Assembly (NCBI RefSeq): GCF_026745355.1
Contig: NC_079208.1
Location: 21,520,955 to 21,584,954, forward strand
Source: Beta vulgaris subsp. vulgaris
Taxonomy: Eukaryota > Streptophyta > Magnoliopsida > Caryophyllales > Amaranthaceae
Reading direction: 5' to 3'
DNA: 64,000 nucleotides
Shown here: positions 25,425 to 36,880 of the stretch, one piece after another
How positions within the stretch are numbered: position 1 is the stretch's first letter
Layout: every line of letters starts with the position of its first letter
Notes under the pieces: model-generated
What the model was told of the DNA's origin: nothing
Database searches by the model: none
What the model saw: only the letters and a program-made list of their open reading frames with translations
Made by a program: the position numbers and the translations under genes

Positions 25425-26191
25425 TGTTTACTGCCGACTTCTACTCTATCATCATCATTAGGTAATTCACTATCGTGATTCCTTAATTTCTCGAAATATA
25501 CTGCTGCATTGAATATATATTATTGCATTGATTTAATACTGCTTCATGAAAAAGATTTGGACTTTAATTATGATATATGAAATCTGAAGCTTGATTTTTG
25601 TGCTATTGCTTACTGCCACCGCTTTATTTGGTTCATGTTAGACTAGTTGATTATGTTAAACATGCTTGACAAACTACAAATCAGCGTATCTGTTTAACGT
25701 GAACTTCGCATTGATCAGAGTTGAGATTGTTATTTGGTTCATGTTAGACTAGTTGATTATGAAATTGGCATTAGCTTTCTAGAGCGTTAATCAGAGTTGA
25801 GATTGTTTTTATGTTTGATGGCTAGTACTCAGAATGAGTAATCTTGAACTTTGGATTCTGAAAGTTGACTGAATTACTATAACTAATTTTAGTTTATTAA
25901 GCCACTCATTTTATATGACTTTCAATGTTATTAAAATAAAAAACTGAAAAATTGGCAGTGATGTCTATGCAATTCATGCACGAGGTTTTAGTTAATGTGG
26001 TAAAGTTACTAGAACTAATGAGGAGTGAATAAACTTAAGATGGTTCACAATAATCATAATATATAGGAATTTTTTCCTTGAATAATGCATGAGTGGGTTT
26101 TAATTCCCAAAATATGCCCAAAAATAAATAAAAATTCCCTGCGTACCGTCCACGTAGGACGGCACGCGAGAAACTGATTTTTTTTTTTTTT
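25425..26191. other. Non-coding AT-rich spacer with a short duplicated segment
   Basis: No gene is recognised. TTTGGTTCATGTTAGACTAG plus the following GTTGATTATG occurs near 25626 and again near 25736, and ATCAGAGTTGAGATTGTT occurs near 25716 and 25790. A small palindrome, CCGTCCACGTAGGACGG, sits at about 26147. A run of thirteen or more T (26178-26191) precedes the next element. Confidence 0.55.
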
Positions 26192-26321
26192 GCCCAGGTA
26201 AACCGCTACTCACAGTAGCGATTTATATTTATAATAAACCGCTACTTTAAGTATATAAACCGCTATCTCAAGTAGCGGTTATACACATAAACCGCTACTG
26301 TGAGTAGCGGTTTGCCTGGGC
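26192..26321. repeat. 130-bp palindromic element built from AAACCGCTACT words
   Basis: The ends are inverted: GCCCAGGTAAACCGCTACT at the left and its near-exact reverse complement at the right, extended outside by TTTT/AAAA. Inside, AAACCGCTA occurs four times, and AGTAGCGGTT occurs as a partner, so several alternative hairpins can form. No coding sequence. It could be a small fold-back MITE or a hairpin RNA source. No target duplication could be fixed because the left flank is poly-T. Confidence 0.7.
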
Positions 26322-26547
26322 AAAATCTCTGGAGTTAGGGATAACACTACAAGAAAATACTGAAATCAACGACGGCTTTAAGCCGTCGCTAATGACAAAA
26401 AACAGTCGGTGAAATAGCACCGACTGCTTAAAGCCGTCGTTGATTTCAGCGTCTGTTTTGGCCGTCTTTGTTGTTGTTGGAGTAACGTTTTCGTCTGCTT
26501 AAAACAGTCGTTGATGTGTTGATCTTCGAACATCTAGGCATTTTGGA

Positions 26548-27458
26548 ATGAAAAGCCATGATTGTCATGTCTTTATGGAGAGGTTACTACCGGTTGCTTT
26601 AAAAGAGTTATTACCTTCGCATGATTGGAAAGCAATTACCGACATCTGTCAATTCTTTAGTGACTTATGTGCATCCACTATCCAAATCGATGATATGGAT
26701 CGTTTGGATAAAAATATAGCTAAAATTTTGTGCAAACTTGAAAAGATATTTCCTCCTGCATTGTTCAACTCGATGGAGAATTTGCCGATTCATTTGGATT
26801 ATGACGCTAAGGTTGTGGTCCAGTGCAATATAGGTGGATGTATCCCTTTGAAAGGTAAAAAAAAATTTTAAGTAAAGATATGTTCTTTTAAGAATGAAGT
26901 TCTAATATGACAAAGTTTTCACAATCGATATCTACATGTTGATTTATTTGGTAGGTTTCTCAATCACTTGAAGCGTAAGGTTGTAAACAAGGCATGTGTG
27001 GAAGGTTCTATTTGTAATGCATACCTATGTGAGGAAATATCATATTTTTGTTCGAATTACTTCCAACCAGAAGTTGATACTAAAACAAGAGATTTGGGTA
27101 GAAACGTCACTTCAGTCATTGAGAACCATCATGATCCACATGTTCCTGAGATGTTTAGGGTGGATTATGGGCGTAAATCTACCAATGGTCGTTTACGCTT
27201 CTTGTAAAATAAAGAGTATGATCGTGCACACCTTTATGTTCTTGCAAACAGTGGTATATTAAGCAAATATTAAAGGTAAATATGTTTTTAATGCCTAGTG
27301 ATGTTAACTAGTTAAATATATCTCTAATCGTGCTTTCGTCAATAATAATAGGATTTTCGATAAACATATATTGGAGATACATCCACACATATCATTGGAG
27401 GAGATCTGGAGCAAATGTGAAGCTGAATATCCTAAATGGTTCAAAAACCATGTGAGTT
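26548..27458 (+). pseudogene. CACTA transposase (TNP2-like), DUF4218-type region
   Basis: Part of the CACTA transposase gene. The ORF at 26548-26871 encodes a block with MKSHDCHVFMERLLPVALKE and later KLEKIFPPALFNSMENLP. This matches the DUF4218 region found C-terminal to the TNP2 catalytic domain. After an apparent intron the frame at 26956-27207 continues with KACVEGSICNAYLCEEISYF, also DUF4218. A short exon-like stretch follows (about 27340-27455). The catalytic DDE domain expected upstream is absent: the element's left end lies only ~200 bp before this block. It cannot encode an active enzyme. Confidence 0.8.
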
Positions 27459-27540
27459 TTTAATTAATACAATATAAGTATTAACTAAATGAAAGGTTTT
27501 TCTAACGCAAATTATGTAAATTTCTATAATATGAAATTAG

Positions 27541-28213
27541 GTACTACAGGAGGGGACTAACATCGATGTAGTTCATGCTCTTGCAATAGGCCCCGTTAGA
27601 CAAGTGAAGTCATGGAATCAGTTTTTCGTCAATGGGTACAATTTTCAAACACGTGAGTATGGCAAACACAAATCAACTATGAACTATGGAGTGTGTGTGT
27701 TAAAAGTCACGAGGAAGTTAATTATTATGGCATTTTGGAGGAAGTAATTGAACTAGTTTACCACGGTTCATTGGAAGTCTACAAGACGATATTGTTTAAG
27801 TGCAATTGGATGGATTCTTTGAGTGGTTTAAATGTACATGAACAATACAGACTCATTGAAATAAATCATAGTAAGAAGTACCCAAAGTATGATCCCTTTG
27901 TATTATCATACCAAGTTAGCCAAGTCTATTATGCCCCTTATCCTAGTTTAAGTAGGGGTAGAGTGCAATGGTGGGAAGTGTTTCAGACTAAGGTAAGGTC
28001 TTCAATTGAAACTCCTGTAGACTCATTATTCTTTCAAGAGGAGATAAGTGATGTTCCTTAAACTCTTTGTGCTCCAAATGAGATTCCAGACTATGATTTT
28101 GACGGCGAAGAAGAACAAAACGAGGATGTAATGCTTAACGATAGTAGTGATTCTGATAATGGCAACGAGGATGATAGTGAAGATGATCTACAAGTTTATG
28201 AGAATTTCGAAGA

Positions 28214-28263
<50 letters not shown>

Positions 28264-28299
28264 CGGAAGAACATTTAGACCCATTTACTTTTATGTAGT
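27541..28299 (+). pseudogene. CACTA transposase C-terminal region (DUF4216-type) with poly-Asp tail
   Basis: Continuation of the transposase gene. The stretch at 27541-28061 has WNQFFVNGYNF and, in a shifted frame, KCNWMD, with YDPFVLSYQVSQVYYAPYPS, matching the DUF4216 block of plant CACTA transposases. The same frame then hits a TAA at about 28059. Acidic coding continues to 28299 in the usual way for this protein end, with a GAT microsatellite coding for a run of about fifteen Asp. The end reads HLDPFTFM then TAG. Frame breaks near 27655 mark it as decayed. Confidence 0.78.
28218..28263 (+). repeat. (GAT)15 microsatellite
   Basis: Uninterrupted GAT repeats coding for aspartate within the acidic tail of the CACTA transposase remnant. 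Likely length-variable between individuals. Confidence 0.95.
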
Positions 28300-28489
28300 T
28301 ATAACACCGTGAATCATACATTAGATTTTGTAGTGTCCTATGAACTTCTAAATTTCGATACATTTTATTATGTTTGGTGGATTTAGTAATGATTGGTTTT
28401 ATAATTCTTATTGTTTACACTTTATATTATATAATATGTTAATAAGTTTATACTACATTATTCGTTCTACTAATCTGTGTTATTTTAGA

Positions 28490-29010
28490 TGTCTTCTTCT
28501 AGCGGGCGAGGTAGAGCTTCAGGAAGCCAGTCTACTCCACATCTGGCAAATGATACTGATGGCGAGAATCCTCCATCAAATGCTGATATTGTCACCACAG
28601 AGGAGCAGGGTGAAGACGCACGTTCTGCAAGCAATCAGTTGGACCCTATTACGCTATGGTAGAAGGTGATTTTGATCCGTTATGTTTCATATTATAATTT
28701 TTATTATTCATCTTAGTGCATGATAATTCTTTCTTAGTGTTTATAATATTCATCTTAGTGTTTATATTATTCATCTTAGTATATGCTAATTCTTTCTTAG
28801 TGAATGAAAGGTTTTTATTGTAATTATGTTACAAATTTTGTGTTGTATTATAATTGTTTTTTTCTTTCTAAGGTTTGACAATAACAAAGTCACATGATCT
28901 ATTACGAAATGTTTCAAAGAGTACTACATTGAGCCATGTAGAAATTGGACTGAAACAAGTCAATCAACAAAAGATCGTTGGTTTCATCTTTTCAAGGTTA
29001 ACGCTTTAAC
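28490..29010 (+). pseudogene. CACTA second gene (Transposase_24/TNPA-like) fragment
   Basis: An ATG at 28490 opens a Ser/Gly-rich start (MSSSSGRGRASGSQS) typical of the second CACTA ORF, ending near 28662. A further coding-like segment at about 28880-29000 contains YYIEPCRNW and KDRWFHLFK, like the start of the plant Transposase_24 domain. An AT-rich stretch between them (28663-28872) is probably an intron. The remainder is lost at 29058, where a copia LTR starts. Confidence 0.65.
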
Positions 29011-29057
29011 TTAATTATAGTCTATCGCATATAAGACTATAAATATTTAGTCAGTTC

Positions 29058-29395
29058 TGTTAGTCGAGTACGAATACTTAAACAACTACAAGAGGGAGGG
29101 TGAATTGTAGTTGGGGAGATTTTAAAACTTTTTGCGGAAATAAAAGAATGATTGAATAAGAAAGAAGTAATTGCATAAACAAGAAATAAATAGGAACACG
29201 GGATTCTTACAAGGAAAACTTCCTAGGCCCAATAGGAAGAAAAACCTTGACCACGAGAGATTTTGACTCAATTCTCTTTAATAACTTTAGGCCAAAAGAC
29301 TCACTTTTGTACAACCTAAACTCGGACCTACTCTGTTCCTCTAGGAACTGGTTCCCAGTCAACTTGATCCCCCTAAACAGTTAAAAGATTGTTAC
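29058..29395 (-). repeat. SIRE-type copia 3' LTR, terminal part
   Basis: On the minus strand this is the last 338 bases of a copia LTR ending CTCGACTAACA at 29058. The other part is 34932-35600; together they make about 1.0 kb, the usual size for SIRE/Maximus LTRs. A 5.5-kb solo LTR inserted between them. The five bases to the left, AGTTC, are the candidate target duplication; the partner was lost because the element's 5' end is missing. Confidence 0.78.
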
Positions 29396-29591
29396 TGTAA
29401 CAGCCCGCACTTCCGAGCTGCTAACTAATCACAATTAAGATACACAAAACACAATCAACACTTAACAAACCTCGAATTTACATTTATTCACACTGTAACA
29501 GCCCGCACTTCCGAGCTGCAAACTAATCACAATTAAAATACACAAAACACAATCAACACTTAACAACCTCGAATTTCATTTATTACAGCGG
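29396..29591 (-). repeat. Tandem duplication of the LTR terminus (2 x 98 bp)
   Basis: TGTAACAGCCCGCACTTCCG begins at both 29396 and 29494 and each is followed by ~95 bases with few differences. The outer copy abuts the GTTAC target duplication. The duplication leaves two potential LTR 3' ends. Confidence 0.88.
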
Positions 29592-32500
29592 AAACAAAAC
29601 CTATAAAAAGATCTGGATCTGTGGGTCAGGGGCCCACAATATAACAACTTGAAAATCAAATAACAGATTACGAATACTTAAACAAACATCTAACTTTAAC
29701 CTCAGCCCACCATTTCATAACATAAAATCTTCTTCTTGATCAATAATCATATTCCAAGCCTCGACATCAACCCTGCAAAATCACTAACAATGAACCCTGC
29801 CCCACCAGGACAGGTTCAAGAACAAAATCAGAAAAACTGAGTACACACACTGTCCAACCAGAAATTCATTTTAGTGGCTTAAAATATAGTTGTGGGTTTA
29901 TTACTCATCAAGTGGAACAATCCCAACTTCAAAAATACTTAAAATCAAATAGTTAGAAATGTTTTTATACACGACCAGCAACCCTTAACTAGAAAGTCCA
30001 TAAAGAGTACTCATACATATACTACAATAATAAGTTCCTTGCCATAAGGACAAATTTCAACAACAGTTGAATACATAAGCTCATCCCAAAACCTCATTTT
30101 TGGTGGCTTAAGACCATTCGTATACAATTCATGCTAGAATTCAGTATGCTTCACAAGTAAGTGTCTTGCTTAAAAATTTCAGGATTACTATCCTTGCACA
30201 ATCGATTAAAGTAAAATTTTTATCATGAAGATCACCACTTAGATCATTCAAAACCCTTTGGGTCTATAGCATTTAATTTCATTGGGTAAAGCAATCACGA
30301 ATAAAGAGGGGCTCCTTACACAAGGTGCCACTGTCTCTAAGCTAATGGAGGTCGTCACCCCACCGTTTAAATATTTATGCTTGCAAGCCTTAACCAGGAC
30401 ATGTCCCATTTTTATTATCTGCTGGACTTCACCCACCCAGCGAGGGTTCGAAAGGAGATCACCCATCCTCCAAGGGTTGTTGTTCATACCGTACCTTATT
30501 TGGTATCGGCCTTTACCCACTTGTATCCATAGTTTATTTACATAAATAGTTTAAATGCACAGTTTATCCCACACGTGTTTCAAAGAACACATATTTATCC
30601 ATGAAGAGGAAAATAATCACACTACTATGGTGTTGCTAATCATTGCAAGACTTGGATCTTCTTTTGAAATCTTTTGTTTTACGTCAACAATTTCACATAT
30701 TAGTTACGTGTAAAGATATAAGGAAATAATCAATTCTTTACTGCTTGTAAAAGTCGTATAGGCACTTAGTGTGCTCATTTAAACTTTACCAAAAGGGTTG
30801 AGTTAACAAGAACATTTGGAACTTTTGTCAAAATAATTACAGCAAAAATACTGAACTTAAAATGAACATAACTTCCTGCTCGGTACTTCGAATTAGGAAT
30901 TTCCAAAACTTAACCTCAATAACTTTTGGATCATGACTACTCAAAGGAACAATACCCACTCCATAAACATCTCGCTCCATAAATGTTGTTTACTTTCCCC
31001 ATAAACAATAACTAAATCATAATGCTAATTTCTCAATAACACAAACTTATATCTTTCAAAACTTATACTCTTGTTCTTAATTCGTATCGCATACTCAATT
31101 CCAAAGTGTATCAACGACTTAAACTCTCGTCCGTAAATTAATATAAAACAAAACAAAGTTGAAATGTAACTAACATATCCAAAATACCTGAACCTCAATA
31201 ATCTTATTATAACACAAACTCGAATCTCAAATAACTCACTTACCTCAAATATTCTTTTAAAGGAAGTAATATACATAAAACGTATTCGAAATCAAATGTC
31301 TCTCCGCAGTCGAACCCATAACATAATCAAAATGTAAAATATGTTTCTCAAAGACTTATAAGATAACTATTATGGAGACCCAATTCTAAGCTCGTGCGAT
31401 TAACCTGTAATGTTTTACTTGTAGACTATAAGGTATCCTCTAACATGTCTTGGCAATTCCCTTCATCATAATAGTTTCTCTTTGTACTTGGACTTCCGTC
31501 TTTAACTTATAGCATCTAAACTATAGCATTCCAAAATTCTCAGGATATGAATTTTCCCCTTAAAGGTTTTCTTATTCCCAATACATGAACTTTCATTGCC
31601 ATAATATAAACTTATTACATTATCATAAATCACCTACAATTACTATGGCAAGTCAAAATATCTCACTCCATATTTCCCAATACTCCACTCGTTGTCCTCA
31701 TCCTTCTCAAATTTATAATTCACAACCATACGTCCCCATGTATTTGTACTGAAAGCTCATATTAGCTTAACACCATACGCTTAGTATTGTCATTATATAA
31801 CTTTAATTACCATGCTCTCTATTATCTAGATTTATATTTTTCTTTCCCAAATATCCATTTATATAATCTTACTCATCCAATAGACGAAATTATGCTCCAA
31901 ACTCTTTTACTTGACCCCTTTGCGGATATGATCTTTTATTACATAAGTATTGTAAATTATATCTCTCTAATCGATACTCTCTAAACCACCACCAAGATTG
32001 GATCCTTTATTTCACTGATACGACATTCATATCTCAAATCCTACACATCCTCTGAACTCACAAACCTCTCGTAACAACTCCATTAACTCATAAATTAATA
32101 TTTGACCTTTGAAATTCACATCCAAATTTACTATTCCCTAACTATCTAATCTACGTCCAGCACAATAACATCTTCATTCTTAGTTAGAACCTCCCAACAA
32201 TTACTTCATCCTTCAATTATGACATCACAAATCTTCATTCTTATATAACCAAGCTCCATATTTTTTCGGAGATATCTTCAGTGATACCATTCGGCCTTGT
32301 TTATACGTCATAAGTAAATCTTTGGATATTTGACTACTTCTAATAATATCCTCAAAGCGACAATTGTATTTCTTAAACAGAACTTCACAAGTACCCATCT
32401 CACAGCAAACTCATTCTAACTTAGATTCCAAACTCCATATAACATAATTCATCCATGATATTCTGTAAAGAATAACTTGTTTCACTAGACTTACGTGTTT

Positions 32501-34926
32501 CCAAACTTAAATCCGAAAATAATGTTCATTAAATTGACCCAAATTTGAGAGACTTTTTCCTATGAGAACTTCTTCATAAAAATTTAAGTAGGAGTAAAGA
32601 TCCTCCCGTCATTAATAGAACTAGAAAATCTGATTTATAATTTCACGAGTCCATATTTGTTCATAACTCCAAGTCATAATTTTCAAAGTTCATGATCATA
32701 TATAATCAAAATCTCAAACCATAATAAAGAGTTTTTCATACTTTCAGAATTCCATATAAAACTTATATCACAAATATTTTCACAATTGTCTTAAACCTAA
32801 AATTTTAACTCAACATCCTTGATCAAAATTCCTTTCTTTTTCTCTGAAACTTTCAAATATAACTATAGTTTAAATCGAAAGCGAGTTCATAAAGATATCG
32901 AGTCGACGTCCCGACTTAGTTCGTAAATCGGATTATTTGTTGCAAAACCACTTATATAGTTAGATATATAATAAGATCCTTGCTTTAATTCTCATAGCTA
33001 CACTTTCATATAAAAGATCAACTTACTAAGCATAAGAAACTTATTATAAATTCGATGTGGAAACAAGTAGGTTTAATAATATCACACATCTATATTATTG
33101 AAGGATTCAACTACCTCCAATCAGTTCTTCATAAAAATATCACTCCTTAAAACCAAATATGTAGTTAACAACTCTTGTAAACACACGAATAACACTTTGA
33201 ATAATTTTGTATTTATATAAAAGGCTTATTAAGCTCAGCACATGAAATCACATAAAACACGAATATAGATTCAAAGGTGGAAGGACATGTGTGTACCTTA
33301 AACATTCCCAATAATTCGACATTCTGGATAACCACTATAGCTCGAACTTCATAATTTTCTCCATATACATACTCCAACAACGACCTCAAAACAATAACAA
33401 CAATCATTAACCATCCTCACAACAATTTAGATAAACAAATTGAATTACTCATACTTTCTAAGCTCTTCCATGAACTAACCACCACAACTCTTATATACAA
33501 CCCATTCTACTAATCCAACTCACAACATCAATTCATCTCTAATTAACATCATTCTGATTTCAGAGAGTATTATCAAACAACATAATTTATAAAAATCAGT
33601 TTTTATAACTTACTTAAGAGGCTTACTTCATATTAGAAGCTTCAATCCAATAAGAAAGATAAAATATTCAATCTTTAAGTTTAACAATCTTATCATAATT
33701 ATATTTGCTAATCAATAACAAAATTGAGAACCAAGTTTATTTCTAAAATCAGAATATAAAATCCAATTGCACCACACTTGAATTGGAATCAAAGGAGATG
33801 AGGAATTAAGAAAAATTAGCTTATACCTTCATATGGAAAGGAATACCAAAATAATGGCAGCAACAAGGCAAACAAGCAGAGGAGCAGCACAACACAAAGT
33901 ACAGCAGTAGTGCGGAACTTGTGTAAGGCGTAACTCATAGCTCCGAACTCCAAATTGAGCGATTTTTATGCTCAAATTCATTAGCTCGAAGTGATCTACA
34001 ACTTTGATTCAGAAACAAAGAGCAAAATTGGATTGCATGTTATAGATAATTGAGGAAACAGATTGTCGGAATAAAAACAGAGGAGAGAGAAATGAAGATA
34101 GGAACACCAAACTTACAAAGACCATAACTCATAGCTCGAACTCCAAATCAAGTGATTTTTGTGCCCAAATTCATTAGCTCGAAGTGATCTACAACTTTGA
34201 TTCAGCAACAAAGAGCAAAATTGGATTGCATGTTGTAGATAATTGGGGCAACAGATTGTCGGAATAAAACAGAGGAGAGAGAAATGAGGTAGCAACACCC
34301 AATTTGCAAAGACCATAACTCATAGCTCCGAACTCCAAATCAAGTGATTTTTGGGTCTAAGTTCAATAACTTTTCGAGATCTACAACTTTGATTCAATAA
34401 GTTTGGCAAATTCGAATCCAAAATACATAAAATGAACATGCACAGTACGGGGTATAAAATCAGAGGAGAGAGAAAATTATTGTTTGGACTTTTATTTTGA
34501 TTTTAAGGTTTCTCCCAATTCTTAACCAGTTGGGTAATTTAAACTGAAATCTTGAAGAGAATAATTGATCTATGGGAAAAATACACTTTGGCACTTGATT
34601 GAGAAGTTATGAAGAGGAGAGAGTGATGCTCTAGCATCTAGAGTAGTAGCATGAGTGAGGAGAATAATTTGTAATTAAAAATGGGTTTCTCTTTATTTCA
34701 AAGCTTAAAATCCTTAACACAATTCTCTATTATATAAAATCCATACTAACTTATTTGTGCTTGGAACTTACTTTAGACGATAAAAAATAATTCTCAAAGT
34801 AATTTCTTTACTAATATGAACATAGCTAACTTTGACTAAAACGTGTCTGAAAATATCAGCTATTATACTTATCAAATCTCATTTATAAAGTCGTTATTAA
34901 ACCTGCTTAAAATATAGGCTGTTACA
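29396..34926 (-). repeat. Very long solo LTR (5.5 kb), target duplication GTTAC
   Basis: Starts TGTAACAGCCCGC at 29396 and ends AGGCTGTTACA at 34926; GTTAC flanks both sides (29391-29395 and 34927-34931). Orientation is minus, judged from the related LTRs. It holds no gag, pol or envelope ORF, so it is a solo LTR of 5531 bp. The first 98 bases (29396-29493) are repeated at 29494-29591. ORFs such as 30248-30520 or 31025-31276 show no family pattern. Two ~175-bp near-repeats at 33925-34100 and 34110-34290 share AACTCCAAAT and ATCTACAACTTTGATTCAG. Confidence 0.82.
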
Positions 34927-34931
34927 GTTAC

Positions 34932-35600
34932 AAACAACTTATTGTGGTTCCTAAAAGCATACATTAAAAGATTGTTACAAACAACTTATTTGTAGAAGCC
35001 AATCTTCCCATGATCTTCTCCACGATCACATGAAGCTTGTATTCAGCCACTTCTTCCATGATCTATCCGTTGCATATGTCCGTTAGAAGTTAGTTGCTTA
35101 TGTTCCTCAATTTCAGCCACTAAAACACGCGGATTGATTTTCCCACGCCTTGCAAGTAGGTGTATTGTTGTGGTTCCTAAAATCTAGAAACTACCACAAC
35201 TCATCCTTCTTAGGCGTTGTTTTAGGTTAGTTTTGGCGGCTCCTTTTCATATATTTTATCCAAAAACGCTGCACATAAACTAAATTCACAGAATATTATG
35301 GAATCACAAAAATATCATAATTTTTACCTCCATAATATAAATGGTTTTGTTACAAATAAAGTTTAACAACTTAATTTTTGATTAATTTCCTAATCAATTC
35401 TCCATAAGTCATTTAACATATTATTTGTGATATCTAAAATAAATACATTAATTTAAACTAAAAGAATAGATCTAAACTATAAACTAAGTTAAAACACAAG
35501 TGATTAAATCTAACAAAATAAACTATGAACATACGAATAAAACCGAAATTAATATTAAACAAAGTTAATTATTTGTCATTATCAAAACAGTGAAACAACA
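34932..35600 (-). repeat. SIRE-type copia 3' LTR, proximal part
   Basis: On the minus strand the LTR starts TGTTGTTTCACTG at 35600, just after a purine run (AAAAAAGGGGG, 35606-35616 reversed). It continues to 34932, where it was interrupted by the solo LTR. The phrase TTTTGATAATGACAAA, seen upstream near 44770-44785, recurs just inside this LTR. No coding potential. Confidence 0.75.
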
Positions 35601-35634
35601 ATATTCCCCCTTTTTTATTATGACAAATAATTGG

Positions 35635-36014
35635 TGATTCGGGTAAAAACTTGTATTAGGCGGGAATGATCGAGATTAAGGTTGATGGAGGCCCGATGCT
35701 CGGAGACTATCTGGAAACCTGCACAAAGCGAGAGTTAGACTACCCCGGGGGTGGATCCGGGATCCTCCCTTCGACAATCAAGTCAGTTGATCTGTATTAA
35801 TTGAGGTTGCCAAGTGTATTGTGTGGGATTGCGTACCTCAATAAATGGGGATCTGCCCAGTATTTATAGGCGTTGAAAATAGTGAAGATTGTCCCTGCCA
35901 TGCTGGCACGAAATTTAAGGCAGGTGGGTCCCACTGAGGGCTTCCACGCTGGTAAAGGAAGCTTAGAGCTTTAAATAATCTAGTGGCCCATCAGATATGA
36001 TTGGGCCCAAACAT
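35635..36014 (-). repeat. 3' LTR of the Tat element
   Basis: 380 bp. In plus orientation it starts TGATTCGGGTAAAAAC and ends GGGCCCAAACA. It is paired with 44148-44526. On the minus strand it is preceded by a G-rich tract (GTGGGGCTAA) that would serve as the polypurine tract. Confidence 0.93.
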
Positions 36015-36199
36015 TAGCCCCACGCGAAACATACGGAGAGGGCCCTGGACGCCAACGTGTGTTTTGCGGAAACCATTGGACTGATGCTCTGCTGTGTGGA
36101 TATGGGCGAACTTTGATGGACCCTGCGTCTATTCGAGGGAGTTTTGAGGCCTGGCTCGAGGCTTCTTAGGATCTGCCCTCGAGATGTTTCGAAATCTTC

Positions 36200-36880
36200 C
36201 ATCGAGGTTTCCCAGGGGCCAATGAGCCCCAGGCAACTCGAGGGGATTAGGGACCTTGATCGAGGTTGCCCCAGGGGCCAATGAGCCCCAGGCAACTCGA
36301 GGGGATTTATGGACCTCGCTCGAGGCTGCCCAGGGGCCAATGAGCCCCAGGCAACTCGAGGGGACTTATGGACCTCGCTCGAGGCTGCCCAAGGGCCAAT
36401 GTGCCCCAGGCAACTCGAGGGGATTTATGGACCTCGCTCGAGGCTGCCCAGGCGCCAATGAGCCCCAGGCAACTCGAGAGAATTTATGGATCTCGCTCGA
36501 GGCTGCCTAGGGGCCAATGAGCCCCAGGCAACTCGAGGGGATTTATGGATCTCGCTCGAGGCTGCTTAGGGGACAATGTGCCCTAGGCAACTCGAGGGGA
36601 TTTATGGACCTCGCTCGAGGCTGCCCAGGGGCCAATGAGCGCCAGGCAACTCGAGGGGATTTATGGATCTCGCTCGAGGCTGGCCAGGGGCCAATGAGCC
36701 CCAGGCAACTCGAGGGGATTTATGGACCTCGCTCGAGGCTGCCTAGGGGCCAATGAGCCCCAGGCAACTCGAGGGGATTCAGAGACTTCGTTCGAAGTTA
36801 TCGCAAGGGTTTGTATAACTTGAAGGAGTTTCGAGTCTTCGCTCGAGGCTATTTCAGGCTGATGAGCCTCGAATAGCTCG
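36200..36880. repeat. 59-bp minisatellite, block 1 (ten good copies plus decayed ones)
   Basis: AATGAGCCCCAGGCAACTCG recurs with its 59-bp unit at 36221, 36280, 36339, 36398, 36457, 36516, 36575, 36634, 36693 and 36752. Unit changes are mostly single bases. After 36785 the units become poor but remain visible to about 36880, exactly where the antisense gene's open exon starts. Units contain GGACCTCGCTCGAGG, itself part palindrome (CTCGAG). Long ORFs across it on both strands are by-products of a stop-poor repeat. Confidence 0.95.

Larger units (their letters stand above)
26345..29057 (+). mobile_element. CACTA (En/Spm) transposon, right end missing
   Basis: Starts CACTACAAGAAAAT, the standard plant CACTA terminus, followed by subterminal repeats of GACGGC/GCCGTC words (26370-26510). 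Downstream are pieces of both CACTA proteins in the usual order. The 3' terminus (…TTTTCTTGTAGTG) is not found before 29058, where a copia LTR begins, so the element was cut by or recombined with that copia element. Most of the first part of the transposase gene is also missing. Confidence 0.85.

Noticed and set aside
30248..30545. Possible 5S rRNA-like text (GGAGGATGGGTGATCTCC) and 90-codon ORF in the long LTR
   Set aside because: Similarity to 5S RNA is limited to about 15 bases, and the promoter boxes are not in place. A related version occurs in the LTR at 16270, so it is LTR sequence.
36014..36756. ORFs of ~80-110 codons on both strands across the minisatellite
   Set aside because: They follow the 59-bp repeat, which is stop-poor in all frames; no domain and no independent coding evidence.
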